From a virus, in IMG/VR virus record IMGVR_UViG_3300027749_000004, positions 1 to 59,154 of that record: DNA of 59,154 nt; one strand, given 5' to 3'. Both the position numbers and the translations under genes were made by a program. Below, in pieces: positions 1 to 7,638 of the stretch; position 1 is the first letter of the stretch; each line of letters opens with the position of its first letter. The notes beneath the pieces are model-generated. The model searched no databases. It worked only from the letters and a program-made list of their open reading frames with translations, and was not told the origin of the DNA.

Positions 1-65
1 CGCAGACGCCCTTGGTCGAGAAGATCACGTCTTCTGCCAGTGTGTGAATGGTAGAGCCGTTACGG
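1..65. repeat. Terminal direct repeat, copy 1 (contig overlap)
   Basis: The first 65 bases are identical to the last 65 (59090-59154). The tail-fibre reading frame passes from base 1 into base 59089 without a stop. This fits a circular assembly closed by an overlap rather than a biological terminal repeat, so the physical genome ends cannot be read from it. Confidence 0.95.
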
Positions 66-1669
66 GCAACGGTTAGGTTGTTAGTTGCAAAGCCATTGAC
101 GGTCTCCGTCGTGCCGCTATCGAAGATCACGATAGGCAAATCTCCAGCGACCGGAGAGGCTGGAAGCGTGACCGTGAAGGCCGCTGTGGTGATCGTGTTA
201 CAGGCCAAAATATCGCCAGCGACCGCTGTGTAGGCCGCTGTCTTGGTTAGGGCTGCGCTTGTACCTACAGCAGCGCGAACCGTAGCAGGTGTGGTGGACG
301 TGAAGCCTGTACCGTTCGACAGCACAAAGTTCCCCGAGGTGCCGGGGGTTGTAAGACCCGTGCCGCCGTTAGCGACTGCTAGGGTACCTGCGAGCGTTAT
401 AGTGCCAGCAGTGGCTGTGCTAGGTGTAAGGCCTGTGGTGCCGCCGCTGAAGGTCGTGACGCCGCCTGCTGGAGCAGCCGCTGAGTACCATGTCGTACCG
501 TTGGACGTAAGGATATTGCCGTTAGTGCCGGGGGCAACGAAGGTTGGCGAAGAGGTACCGTTGCCAAGCATCACGTTGTTGGCGGTTAGCGTAGCAAGCC
601 CTGTGCCGCCATTGGCGACATTAAGGGTACCACTTAGTGTGATGATCCCTACGGAGGCTGTGTTAGGCGTAAGTCCCGTCGTGCCACCACTAAAACTCAA
701 GACCGAGCCCGCACCCGGTGCAGGAGCCATGACGAAGCTGGTACCGTTAGAGGTAATGACGTAGCCGTTAGCGCCAACGGCGGTTAACCCTGTACCGCCC
801 TGTGCAGGGCTCAGAGCCGTGGTAAGACCCGAGAGCTGTGTGATGTCGCTGTTAGCGCCCGAGGCCGCTGCAGCCAGTGTTGTGCGCCCTGCTGCAGCAT
901 TAGCAGCAGTGAAGAGCGCTGTACCTACAGCCGTGCCACCTAGGTTCGTGAGGGCTGCGGCACCCGTTGTAGCCCCTGTACCGCCCTGCGCCACACTGAG
1001 CGCCGTGGTGAGGCCCGAGAGCTGCGTGATGTCACTGTTAGAGCCTGAGGCAGCGGCGCTGAGGTTCGTTCTGGCACCTGCAGCGGAGGTTGCGGCTGTA
1101 CCGCCCTGCGCCACACTCAAGGCGGTCGTGAGGCCCGAGAGTGAGGTAATGTCGCTGTTAGCGCCTAGCATAGCTGCGCTTAAGGATGCTCTAGCACCAG
1201 CAGGAGTTGTTGCACCTGTGCCACCCGAGGTGACAGCTAGTGCGGTTCCAAGGCTTAGACCAACAAGGTAGTTAATGGTGCTGACAACATCCGTGCCGTT
1301 GTTATAGACCCATAGGGTAGTGCTAGCAGGGACAGCGATACCCACGCCCGTGACGTTCTTAACTGTAATGGCGTCGGCGCAAGCATTGTTAACAATGTAA
1401 ACTTTTTGAATGGTGGGAACTATCAGGTTTCTAGCCACGCCACCTGTGGTGCCAATCAGGTTTAGTCGTGCGCGTCGAGCAGACTGAGAGGCATTCGTAT
1501 CGGTCAGGGTCAAAGTTACATCGGCACTGGCAAACGTAACGTCAGCGGTCTTAGTGATGGCTTCTTCAAGCGCAGTACCAAGATTGGTATTGGTAATGGT
1601 ACCCCACGTGGTGTTGTTCTCACCCGTGGTCTGCAGCTCGATCTTTAGCTGACTATATGTACTTGCCAT
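1..1669 (-). CDS. Tail fibre protein (5' part; gene crosses the contig join)
   Basis: The frame starts with ATG at 1669 behind TAAGGAACGGTT and stays open to base 1. It continues at 59089 to a TAA at 59045-59043, giving 571 aa in the circle. The N-terminus (MASTYSQLKIELQTTGENN, then TTWGTITN) is typical of phage tail-fibre/collar-binding starts. The middle holds repeated SVAQGGTGATT and SGLTTALS units and two FSGGTTGLTP units, as expected for a trimeric shaft. The C-terminus (AFEYISGTWRIRVG) resembles many phage fibre ends. It lies between the lysis genes and the propeller protein, so it is probably part of the receptor-binding apparatus. The host receptor cannot be inferred. Confidence 0.85.
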   Translation of the reverse strand, partial: MASTYSQLKIELQTTGENNTTWGTITNTNLGTALEEAITKTADVTFASADVTLTLTDTNASQSARRARLNLIGTTGGVARNLIVPTIQKVYIVNNACADAITVKNVTGVGIAVPASTTLWVYNNGTDVVSTINYLVGLSLGTALAVTSGGTGATTPAGARASLSAAMLGANSDITSLSGLTTALSVAQGGTAATSAAGARTNLSAAASGSNSDITQLSGLTTALSVAQGGTGATTGAAALTNLGGTAVGTALFTAANAAAGRTTLAAAASGANSDITQLSGLTTALSPAQGGTGLTAVGANGYVITSNGTSFVMAPAPGAGSVLSFSGGTTGLTPNTASVGIITLSGTLNVANGGTGLATLTANNVMLGNGTSSPTFVAPGTNGNILTSNGTTWYSAAAPAGGVTTFSGGTTGLTPSTATAGTITLAGTLAVANGGTGLTTPGTSGNFVLSNGTGFTSTTPATVRAAVGTSAALTKTAAYTAVAGDILACNTITTAAFTVTLPASPVAGDLPIVIFDSGTTETVNGFATNNLTVARNGSTIHTLAEDVIFSTKGVC

Positions 1670-1725
1670 AACCGTTCCTTAAGATGGGGTTAGTACCCAA
1701 GTCACTGCATCCACAACCTGAACCC

Positions 1726-1965
1726 CTAGGATGCGGGCTTTTTAGGCCACGCATCGACGGTCAACCTATGTCTCTTAGAGCAATCTTCGTACTTACTAAG
1801 TACCCCTATCTCCCACTCTAGTCTAGCAGGATCAATGGCTGGGGTTGGAGGCGGCAATAGGGATGGGCAATTCTGTGCCAAGTTCGCTGCTAGCTGCGGC
1901 ATTGGCGTCACGGACGGAGTTGACGAGCAGGCTGAACATAGGATTAGGCAGGGCGCAATTAGCAT
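1726..1965 (-). CDS. Rz1-like outer-membrane spanin lipoprotein (o-spanin)
   Basis: A 79-aa product starting at an ATG (1965) inside the upstream Rz gene, in another frame. It begins MLIAPCLILCSACSSTP: a short hydrophobic signal ending in a lipobox-like C-S-A-C, with the last Cys the likely lipidated residue. A Pro-rich stretch follows (LLPPPTPAIDP). Rz1 proteins link the outer membrane to Rz and complete lysis of Gram-negative hosts. An in-frame upstream ATG (2073) exists, but starting there would bury the signal peptide. The gene runs about 106 nt past the Rz stop, so it is overlapping rather than fully embedded. Confidence 0.8.
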   Translation of the reverse strand: MLIAPCLILCSACSSTPSVTPMPQLAANLAQNCPSLLPPPTPAIDPARLEWEIGVLSKYEDCSKRHRLTVDAWPKKPAS

Positions 1966-2227
1966 CCACCGTAGGCCCTTGCTTATAAAACTCCCGGATC
2001 GTGTTGGTCCGCTCGAAGAGGACCTTGGTAGCTCGCTCACGTTCTGCCTCATATTTTGCTGAGATAGCATCAACCTTCCCCTGTAGCTCTACCCGTTGGG
2101 CCTCTGCGGCCTTAAATGCCTTAGCGGCGGCGGACTTAGCTGCCCCATCACGGATAGCGTAGCCGTTAGCGCAGCCTAAAATGAAGACGGCCACAAGGGC
2201 TCCAAGCATGTATGGCAGCGGGATCAT
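1832..2227 (-). CDS. Rz-like inner-membrane spanin (i-spanin)
   Basis: A 131-aa protein with one N-terminal membrane segment (MLGALVAVFILGC) followed by a long charged helical region (AEAQRVELQGKVDAISAKY) likely to form a coiled coil in the periplasm. It starts with ATG overlapping the previous stop as ATGA, and contains the Rz1 start in another frame. Type II topology, length and an overlapping lipoprotein gene together identify the Rz subunit, which bridges inner and outer membrane with Rz1 at the end of lysis. Confidence 0.82.
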   Translation of the reverse strand: MIPLPYMLGALVAVFILGCANGYAIRDGAAKSAAAKAFKAAEAQRVELQGKVDAISAKYEAERERATKVLFERTNTIREFYKQGPTVDANCALPNPMFSLLVNSVRDANAAASSELGTELPIPIAASNPSH

Positions 2228-2481
2228 TTCTTTTCGTGCTCCAAGACGCTCACGCGCACTTTTAGTTCGTTGATCTGGTCGTACAGGTCTTCACGCATCC
2301 GCGCCCGTGCAGCCGCCGAAATAGGACTGTCGGTAGGCACGCCATCTGCCGTGAGCAGCACTGGCATCCCGCTTTCAATCTTGGTTAGGCGGCTCTCAAA
2401 GCCACTAACCTGACCAAGCAGCCACGCGATGCAGGCCACAAGAATGGGCACGGCCCCTTTGAGAATGTCGCCCATGTTCAT
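2224..2481 (-). CDS. Small membrane-anchored coiled-coil protein in the lysis cassette
   Basis: An 85-aa protein with one N-terminal transmembrane stretch (ILKGAVPILVACIAWLLGQV) and a heptad-rich C-terminus (DLYDQINELKVRVSVLEHE). Both ends overlap neighbours by ATGA junctions, so it is translationally coupled to the holin-like gene upstream and to Rz downstream. Position suggests a lysis accessory role (holin partner, antiholin or pinholin), but no family is recognised. Confidence 0.7.
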   Translation of the reverse strand: MNMGDILKGAVPILVACIAWLLGQVSGFESRLTKIESGMPVLLTADGVPTDSPISAAARARMREDLYDQINELKVRVSVLEHEKK

Positions 2482-2705
2482 TCGGTTGGCTCCGTCTTAG
2501 CCTTCAGTGCTAGACCGCCTGCGCCTGCGGCTAGCAACGCACCAGCACCTACGCCCCACATCTCATAGGAGATGACTTGGCCCTTGTAGATCGCAAAGAT
2601 CGTAGCGCCGCAGTAGACGAGGCACATCTTGGCCCACAGGATGCGGCCTAGATCGATTGTGCTGTTGTCTTTGCCCGTGAAAAGCTGAGTGAAGAACTGC
2701 TTCAT
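2478..2705 (-). CDS. Putative holin-like protein with two membrane segments
   Basis: A 75-aa product starting MKQFFTQLFTGK at 2705 behind a strong GGGGGAG. The ATG overlaps the endolysin stop as ATGA. Two hydrophobic segments are visible (ILWAKMCLVYCGATIFAIY and VGAGALLAAGAGGLAL) and the tail is charged. Small size, two membrane spans and position directly after the endolysin suggest a holin. A longer in-frame start at 2840 lies inside the endolysin gene and is rejected. Confidence 0.7.
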   Translation of the reverse strand: MKQFFTQLFTGKDNSTIDLGRILWAKMCLVYCGATIFAIYKGQVISYEMWGVGAGALLAAGAGGLALKAKTEPTE

Positions 2706-3121
2706 GGTACTCCCCCAGCCTTGAAGTAGGAGATTGGATGGCCGTTGGTGTACTGGAAGTGGGGGTACTCTTTGAACTTCTTCCAGTCCCCGGCCCACTC
2801 GAGCCCTTGAGCTTTGCCTAGCTCGCCAACCTTGGCCCATAGAACCCCATCCTCCCCAGTGGTACCCCAGACAGGCTTACCATGCCGTAGCGGCACCACA
2901 TCATAGGCGACATGGTAGTTGTGCAGGGACTCTCCGCCTTTGGCGTTAGTCACAATGCTACCGGGAGCCGTGCGCCCCTGCGCATAGAGCGCGTCCTGCT
3001 CAGCCAACGTGCGGTAGGTACAGGTTACGAGTAGGTCAATACCTACAGCTTTACAGGCATCGATATGAGCGTGAGCCTTGACGGCCACGGAATGATGAAG
3101 ATCAGCTAGATCGCGGCTCAT
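2702..3121 (-). CDS. Endolysin, M15-family peptidase
   Basis: A 139-aa zinc peptidase of the M15/VanY family, which cleaves peptidoglycan peptide cross-links. The zinc motif is SLHNYHVAYD (H67, D74) with the third ligand in PHF (H121). The usual Gly of the S-x-H-x-x-G-x-A-x-D motif is replaced by His here. A GLEWAGDW segment near the C-terminus carries the catalytic region. The start MSRDLADLHH (3121) was chosen because the longer frame to 3223 overlaps the upstream structural gene. There is no signal peptide, so release must go through the neighbouring holin candidates. Confidence 0.9.
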   Translation of the reverse strand: MSRDLADLHHSVAVKAHAHIDACKAVGIDLLVTCTYRTLAEQDALYAQGRTAPGSIVTNAKGGESLHNYHVAYDVVPLRHGKPVWGTTGEDGVLWAKVGELGKAQGLEWAGDWKKFKEYPHFQYTNGHPISYFKAGGVP

Positions 3122-3122
3122 G

Positions 3123-3596
3123 TTACGAAATCCGAATGATGGTGGTGGTGCTTGAGGGTGATGGGAACGTGACAGTAAAAATTCCTGCTGTAACGGTTTT
3201 ATCCGAACCAAAGTCCAGCACAATTACAGAGGGGTTAACCAGTGTGGTACCGTCGTTGGACAGGGCCGAAGGCGTCGTGTTGTAGATCAACGCTCCTCGG
3301 GCTGTGAGGGTTACGGCAGGGAAAATTAGGTCGCTGAAGGTTGCGTAGCCCGTACCCGAAGAGGTCGTATCCGTAGCCGTGGTCACGCCAATATTGGTTA
3401 GCACTTTGCCGCCCGCTGTGTAGCCCGTGCCCACAACCTCATTAGCGGTGGTATAGGCCGTCGTGTTGGCGTCGAGGCTAGCCAAGGAGGTATAGAGCGC
3501 CAGCTTAAACGTGTCGCCTCCAGAGGCCCGGAAGTCATGCACACCGAGCAGCACTTCAGCCTTAAAAGAAGTCGTCATGGACTGAGTGATAGCCAT
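3123..3596 (-). CDS. Putative virion structural protein
   Basis: A 157-aa protein rich in Thr, Ser and beta-branched residues (TFKLALYTSLASLDANTTAY, then VGTGYTAGGKVL), beginning MAITQSMTTSFKAEVL. This start and the GTGYTAGGK segment recur in unannotated phage structural proteins I have seen. It has an AAGGGG ribosome site and sits between the adaptor and lysis genes. Likely a minor head or tail component; no enzymatic motif. Confidence 0.6.
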   Translation of the reverse strand: MAITQSMTTSFKAEVLLGVHDFRASGGDTFKLALYTSLASLDANTTAYTTANEVVGTGYTAGGKVLTNIGVTTATDTTSSGTGYATFSDLIFPAVTLTARGALIYNTTPSALSNDGTTLVNPSVIVLDFGSDKTVTAGIFTVTFPSPSSTTTIIRIS

Positions 3597-3619
3597 TCAT
3601 TAGCCCCTTAGGTGTGTAG

Positions 3620-4282
3620 CTATCTTACTGGATAACGAGCTTGCGGAGTACGATACATATCTTGGCGGTTTTTGCCCTCTGCAAACATGATAAGCAGGGT
3701 TATCGCCTCTTCGTAGCGCTTCTGGTATCCAGCTAGGACGTCAGCCTCGCCCTTCATGAAGGTACCGGCTTCCAACAGCGAACCGTAAAGTAGGGCGGAG
3801 TCAAAGTTGTCCCCAAGCCATGAGGTACCTGCGGTCACGATGGACGGCGGATAATAGAAATAGTGCAGCTCGCCCGTGTAGGCTTGGTCAGGCGTAGGGC
3901 CTAGCAGAAATGAGGTAGCATCCGACATCGCATAGTGGGTCGGCTTCCCCGTGGCTGTAGGGATAGGAAACGCCTCACGGATGAAGTTCACATCCTTGTT
4001 AAGCAAGAAGTCATGCTGCCCTGTGGTGGGGTCGATGACGGCAAACTCAAAGGTAGCCAGCCAGTCTGCGGGTGTGGATAAGGCCTTGTTATTTGCCACC
4101 ATAGTGATGGTAGCACTCTTACGAAGGTTCAGGAGCTGAACGGCGCTATAGATGCGCTGCTCAGCTTCTTGGATGAACGTATTGATCTGCTGTGTAGACG
4201 TGAGCCCGCCAGTTCCCGGTGTAGTTGGGAAGTCGTTTTCGACGTAAGCCTGTATTGTCGAAACGAGCGTGGCGTAGTTCAT
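3620..4282 (-). CDS. Phage adaptor protein (SU10 adaptor-like)
   Basis: A 220-aa protein starting MNYATLVSTIQAYVEND, with the conserved pattern FIQEAEQRIYSAVQLLNLRK and a middle PTHYAM...LLGPTPDQAYT segment, then a helical C-terminus (GEADVLAGYQKRYEEAITLL). This layout matches head-to-tail adaptor proteins of SU10-like podoviruses, which form a ring beneath the portal and hold fibre or nozzle subunits. Its position near the other neck genes agrees. Confidence 0.7.
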   Translation of the reverse strand: MNYATLVSTIQAYVENDFPTTPGTGGLTSTQQINTFIQEAEQRIYSAVQLLNLRKSATITMVANNKALSTPADWLATFEFAVIDPTTGQHDFLLNKDVNFIREAFPIPTATGKPTHYAMSDATSFLLGPTPDQAYTGELHYFYYPPSIVTAGTSWLGDNFDSALLYGSLLEAGTFMKGEADVLAGYQKRYEEAITLLIMFAEGKNRQDMYRTPQARYPVR

Positions 4283-4285
4283 GTC

Positions 4286-4483
4286 TTAGGCCATCCGTGT
4301 GCTGGAATTGGTACCCTTAGTAGCCGCACCCGTCCCACGAGTTTTCATCGTTTGGGTGTTGGCAACCTTGGCTGGATAGCCGCCTACCTCTGGGATAGGC
4401 ACAGGAGAAGGCTGCTTGCGCCGTGAGGGCAGCGGGTTCTCGGTGATCGAGTTATACAGCTTGCTATAATCGAGATCAGACAT
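4286..4483 (-). CDS. Small Pro/Thr-rich protein of unknown function
   Basis: A 65-aa protein with a GAAGGGC ribosome site and no recognised domain. It is polar, basic and Pro-rich (LPSRRKQPSPVPIPEVGGYP), and probably disordered. It lies in a tight run of late genes with spacers of a few bases, so it is likely co-expressed with the virion proteins. Confidence 0.6.
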   Translation of the reverse strand: MSDLDYSKLYNSITENPLPSRRKQPSPVPIPEVGGYPAKVANTQTMKTRGTGAATKGTNSSTRMA

Positions 4484-4485
4484 GA

Positions 4486-4719
4486 CTAGCCCTTCATCTT
4501 CTGATTGGCGACCTTAGCAAGGCCACGGCCCATAGACAGCATGTTGGCGTTGGTCTTGCCACCCTTAGCCATCTTCTTGACCTTGCCACCCTTGGCAATA
4601 GTCGTCAGAGGCTTACCGGGATGATCCTTGCGCTCATGCTTGTGCATGGCATCATTAATCATCTTCTTGTCCTGTTTCATATCGACTTTCATGTCTTCTT
4701 TAGCATCGCTCTTAGCCAT
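4486..4719 (-). CDS. Small Lys/Gly-rich protein with AKGG motifs
   Basis: A 77-aa, strongly basic protein with an AGGAG ribosome site. The first half is a charged Lys/Asp/Met helix (KEDMKVDMKQDKKMINDAMH). The second half has IAKGGKVKKMAKGGKT, a motif shared with the products at 6163, 6483 and 7173. Function unknown; the charge suggests DNA contact or a virion-packaged peptide. Confidence 0.65.
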   Translation of the reverse strand: MAKSDAKEDMKVDMKQDKKMINDAMHKHERKDHPGKPLTTIAKGGKVKKMAKGGKTNANMLSMGRGLAKVANQKMKG

Positions 4720-4730
4720 TACACGGTCTC

Positions 4731-5168
4731 CTAGGTTATGTTCACGGTGACGGTGCCAACGGCACCTTCTCCTACTAGCGTATTTGGAAGATCAGGAAAA
4801 GCCAAAGGATTAAACAACCCCACAGGGTTCCAGCCCCACTGGATAATACGGCTACCATCTGAAGGGTATCCGTAGGCCAGCTTAGCATTGGGGTTTGGCG
4901 GACTATTCGTGAAGATTTGCAGACCTGTTGGTCCTGACTGGTAATAGCTAGTGTCCGCACGGGGGTCACGAATGGCTTGGGGGTCATTGACCGGGTACAT
5001 CCCTAGCTGCAGTTGCGGCTGATCTGGCTCCCAACAGGTTGGGCATACGAGGATATTTGTAACCTTGGTCTTGATGACCAATGAACGTAGACGCTTCAGC
5101 GGATAGCGGAAACCACAACGATCACACTCGGAGATCGCTTTCTTGCCAGAGGCAAACTTTGTTGGCAT
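4731..5168 (-). CDS. Zinc-ribbon virion-region protein
   Basis: A 145-aa protein with a four-Cys zinc ribbon near the N-terminus (ECDRCGFRYP and VCPTCWEPDQPQ). The Pro/Gly-rich C-terminal half contains YYQSGPTGLQIF and WGWNPVG and looks like a beta structure. A strong AGGAGGG site precedes the ATG. Proteins of this shape recur in the neck/structural blocks of marine podoviruses. Structural or assembly role inferred from context. Confidence 0.65.
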   Translation of the reverse strand: MPTKFASGKKAISECDRCGFRYPLKRLRSLVIKTKVTNILVCPTCWEPDQPQLQLGMYPVNDPQAIRDPRADTSYYQSGPTGLQIFTNSPPNPNAKLAYGYPSDGSRIIQWGWNPVGLFNPLAFPDLPNTLVGEGAVGTVTVNIT

Positions 5169-5177
5169 GCCACCCTC

Positions 5178-5891
5178 CTAGTACAAGGAGATGCGAGGGG
5201 CGATACGCAAAGATGCTTTATCGCGGTCCTCGTCAGCAGCCTGCTGCCACGCCTCGTCGTACATGGCCTTCAGCATCTGGGTGCGGTTCAGCCCATCAGG
5301 GAGCTTCAAGGACAGATAGTAGGCCAGTCCAGCGACCATGCACGGAAGGAAGCGGAAGGGTATGTCCTGCGTTGTCACACCCGTGCCAGCATCTTGGATG
5401 CGGCGCAGACGCCAGTAGACCAGCGTGTAATAGCTGCTCTGGTTCGGGGTAGGCCAGACCACCACGTTGGGGGAAGCCACACCCGTGGTCGGGTAGGTAG
5501 CGCCGCTCTGACGGTTGATCCAAATTTGGATAGGGCGACCCTGCGCCGTCTTGTTGGGGATCGACGAGTAGGTGTCGATGCTGATCCTACTGATATTGAT
5601 GTCAACTTGGCTGGTCGTGCCGGGGCTTGTACGTACGACGTGATCGATAAGGTCGATGGTGTCGATTGGCAGCGTGTAGGTAGCCTGCCCCTGCACCAAG
5701 GGGATCGACCCGGACTCGATGGTCCACAGGTTGACACCCCTGTTAGCCCATTCGATGGTCAGGAGGTTGAGGCTACGGCGAGCAGTCTTCAGGTCATAAC
5801 CAGTCCGGAGCTCGGCACCGCAACGCTCGAACGCTTCCTCAACAAGCTCGTTGAGGTTCAGATTGAACGTGCTAGTGCCACTCGTGGTCAC
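5178..5891 (-). CDS. Putative head-tail connector/neck structural protein
   Basis: A 237-aa protein with a GTG start overlapping the previous stop as GTGA. The N-terminus (LVEEAFERCGAELRTGYDLK, TARRSLNLLTIEWANRGVNL) is a widely conserved pattern in phage neck proteins. A beta-rich middle and a helical C-terminus (LYDEAW-type) follow. It is adjacent to the zinc-ribbon and adaptor genes. Probably a tail-tubular A-like or adaptor-type subunit in the head-tail interface; exact equivalent uncertain. Confidence 0.65.
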   Translation of the reverse strand: MTTSGTSTFNLNLNELVEEAFERCGAELRTGYDLKTARRSLNLLTIEWANRGVNLWTIESGSIPLVQGQATYTLPIDTIDLIDHVVRTSPGTTSQVDINISRISIDTYSSIPNKTAQGRPIQIWINRQSGATYPTTGVASPNVVVWPTPNQSSYYTLVYWRLRRIQDAGTGVTTQDIPFRFLPCMVAGLAYYLSLKLPDGLNRTQMLKAMYDEAWQQAADEDRDKASLRIAPRISLY

Positions 5892-6166
5892 TTCTTAAAG
5901 CCTTTCAGGACCTCAGCGAACCGTGCCCGCTGTCCTAGTTTACCCGGTTTCTTAGCTGCCGCTGCCAGTTTCTTAGCAGGGATAGGCTCGCCCTTCTTGG
6001 CACCAAGAGCAGACCGAAGAGCTCCGGGCTTCTTGATGGCACCCTTAATCCAGTTCCCACCTTTAGCAAAGCGAGTGCTATCGGTGGGATCAGGAGCCTG
6101 ACTAACAACCGTGTTCCGGGGCTTTTTCTTAGGGTTGATATTCCCCATTCCCCGAGAGGCTATCAT
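5888..6166 (-). CDS. Small basic protein with FAKGG motif
   Basis: A 92-aa, very basic protein. The ATG at 6166 overlaps the upstream stop as ATGA; an internal ATG at 6148 sits directly after CGGGGA and is less well placed. It carries FAKGGNWIKGAIKKPGALR and KLAAAAKKPGKLGQRARFAE, patterns I have seen in uncharacterised environmental phage proteins. It belongs to a run of Lys-rich small genes, with a DNA-binding or internal virion role possible but unproven. Confidence 0.65.
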   Translation of the reverse strand: MIASRGMGNINPKKKPRNTVVSQAPDPTDSTRFAKGGNWIKGAIKKPGALRSALGAKKGEPIPAKKLAAAAKKPGKLGQRARFAEVLKGFKK

Positions 6167-6483
6167 ACAAATCGCCCTTTAGTTTTGCCCTTGGTGCAGC
6201 AACCATCAGCACGGCTGGAGGCTGAAGAGACAGAGCCACCTTTGGCCATCTTCTTTACCCGCCCACCGCGCTTCATACCATCGGTGTCAAGTGTCTTGTC
6301 GCCAGCTTTGCTAAGGCTCGTGCTGCCGGTACCGGTAGGAGTGATGATGGGTTTCTTCTTCTTAGCGGGGTCCAAAAGCTCCGGAAGAGCCCCCATAAGC
6401 CCAGACTCGCTCTGGTGCATGATGGCTTGGGGGATGATACCCGCAAAAGGAGCTAACCCGCCTAGATCATCTTTGAGGGACAT
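6163..6483 (-). CDS. AKGG-motif protein with Cys/basic C-terminal tail (paralogue 1)
   Basis: A 106-aa protein starting MSLKDDLGGLAPFAGIIPQA. The ATG overlaps the upstream stop as TAATG. The C-terminal half carries MKRGGRVKKMAKGGSVSS followed by RADGCCTKGKTKGRFV. That tail is shared with the next two AKGG genes, so these are fused or duplicated modules with different N-termini. Unknown function; probably virion-associated. Confidence 0.65.
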   Translation of the reverse strand: MSLKDDLGGLAPFAGIIPQAIMHQSESGLMGALPELLDPAKKKKPIITPTGTGSTSLSKAGDKTLDTDGMKRGGRVKKMAKGGSVSSASSRADGCCTKGKTKGRFV

Positions 6484-6917
6484 TACACAAACTTTCCTTT
6501 GGTCTTGCCCTTGGCTTCGACACCGCCGCCACGAGCGTAGCATCCGGCTTTACCGCCCATAGCCATCTTTTTGGCGGAGCCACCGCGCTTCATACCGCTA
6601 GGCTTATCTTCTTGGCCTTTGTCGATACCCAGATGAGAGTTACCAGCAACGGCACGTGTTGGACCCTTACTATCGCGGCTACCGCCTGCGGGACCCATCA
6701 TCTTACCAGCGCCACCCTTCTTGAGGCCCATAGACCCCATATCTTTAGAAGAGGGCATTGTCTTGGTGGTGCCGCCCTTCTTCATGCCGCCCATAGCGCC
6801 CATAGGAGAGCCGCCCATAGGAGAGCCGCCCATAGCGTCAGAGGAGGGAGAAGACGCGGCCTTCCTAGCCATCATGGCCATCATGACCTTCTTAGGAGAA
6901 ATCTTAGGCTTTTTCAT
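6483..6917 (-). CDS. Met/Gly-rich AKGG-motif protein with basic C-terminal tail (paralogue 2)
   Basis: A 144-aa, low-complexity protein with repeated MGGSPMGGSPMG and MKKGG/LKKGG units, then MKRGGSAKKMAMGGKAGCYA and a GKTKGKFV end. The tail matches the products at 6163 and 7173. Internal nucleotide repeats (around 6800-6835) code for the MGGSP units. No enzymatic motif. The sequence looks disordered and strongly cationic. Confidence 0.65.
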   Translation of the reverse strand: MKKPKISPKKVMMAMMARKAASSPSSDAMGGSPMGGSPMGAMGGMKKGGTTKTMPSSKDMGSMGLKKGGAGKMMGPAGGSRDSKGPTRAVAGNSHLGIDKGQEDKPSGMKRGGSAKKMAMGGKAGCYARGGGVEAKGKTKGKFV

Positions 6918-6918
6918 C

Positions 6919-7173
6919 TTAGCAATCCCATGCTCTCAAAGACTTATTGATCCGGCTATTCGGATCATTAGCGGTCTTGGCACTCGTTAACTTCTTCTTC
7001 ATACCTGACATTCTGGCGCAGAAGGACTTCTTACGGGAGCCACCCTCAGGCTGTGGAGCCTTCAGCCCCGGCTTACCGGGGTTGGCCTTATTGTAAGAAG
7101 CTCGACCCTTGGCGTTCAAGCCGCCCTTAGGGTTCTTCCCTTCCTTGCGCGTCCAAGCAGGAGACTTGGCCAT
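6919..7173 (-). CDS. DUF6321-like protein
   Basis: An 84-aa protein that reads MAKSPAWTRKEGKNPKGGLN near the start and ends NDPNSRINKSLRAWDC. The layout closely fits what I know as DUF6321, a compact basic domain seen in phages. It contains KKSFCARMSGMKKK, which may be nucleic-acid-facing. The ATG overlaps the upstream stop as TAATG. The biochemical role is unknown. Confidence 0.75.
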   Translation of the reverse strand: MAKSPAWTRKEGKNPKGGLNAKGRASYNKANPGKPGLKAPQPEGGSRKKSFCARMSGMKKKLTSAKTANDPNSRINKSLRAWDC

Positions 7174-7637
7174 TAGACAATCTTAGCCTTCGTGCGACCC
7201 CGCTGGGCGCAACCATCACCACGGCTAGCTGCACTGGGCGAACCCTTGGCCTTAGGCAGTTTGATAGCCCGCTTAACAGTGGTCTTCATCGTCGTGCCCT
7301 TGGAGCCGCCAGCGGAGATAGCCCCACCCTTAGCGTACTTCTTGGCTTTGACTGGACCACCCTTGGCGCGGTTAGGACCGCGTACCATATCCTGCCTGCG
7401 CATCATTGCTGCCTGCTTCATTTGAGCGGGTGACGGGCCTGCAGGGCGAGCGGGTGCTGCGGCATCCTGTCCAGCACCCCGTCCAGCACCCTGCATCTGC
7501 GCCGCAGACTGCATAGCCGCAGCAATACGAGGGTCCATCGCACCTGCTGAAGGAACTGCTGCACGTTGCGCTGCAGTGACGGGTTGGGGCGCTATTTGCA
7601 CTTGCCGCCCATCGTTAGGCATCACTGGAGAGGTCAT
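7173..7637 (-). CDS. AKGG-motif protein with Cys/basic C-terminal tail (paralogue 3)
   Basis: A 154-aa protein whose start MTSPVMPNDGRQ follows GAAGGAAG with good spacing; the longer frame to 7700 overlaps the holin gene. The N-terminal half is Ala/Gln/Pro-rich (QPVTAAQRAAVPSAGA). The C-terminal half has AKGGPVKAKKYAKGGAIS and ends SRGDGCAQRGRTKAKIV, the same tail as the genes at 6163 and 6483. Likely virion-associated; function unknown. Confidence 0.65.
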   Translation of the reverse strand: MTSPVMPNDGRQVQIAPQPVTAAQRAAVPSAGAMDPRIAAAMQSAAQMQGAGRGAGQDAAAPARPAGPSPAQMKQAAMMRRQDMVRGPNRAKGGPVKAKKYAKGGAISAGGSKGTTMKTTVKRAIKLPKAKGSPSAASRGDGCAQRGRTKAKIV

Positions 7638-7638
7638 A

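Noticed and set aside
243-1271. Plus-strand Val/Pro-rich frames opposite the tail fibre
   Set aside because: They mirror the Gly/Thr-rich repeats of the fibre gene on the other strand and lack start signals.
1835-2062. Plus-strand frame within the Rz/Rz1 overlap
   Set aside because: It is a shadow of two well-supported overlapping minus-strand genes and has no ribosome site.
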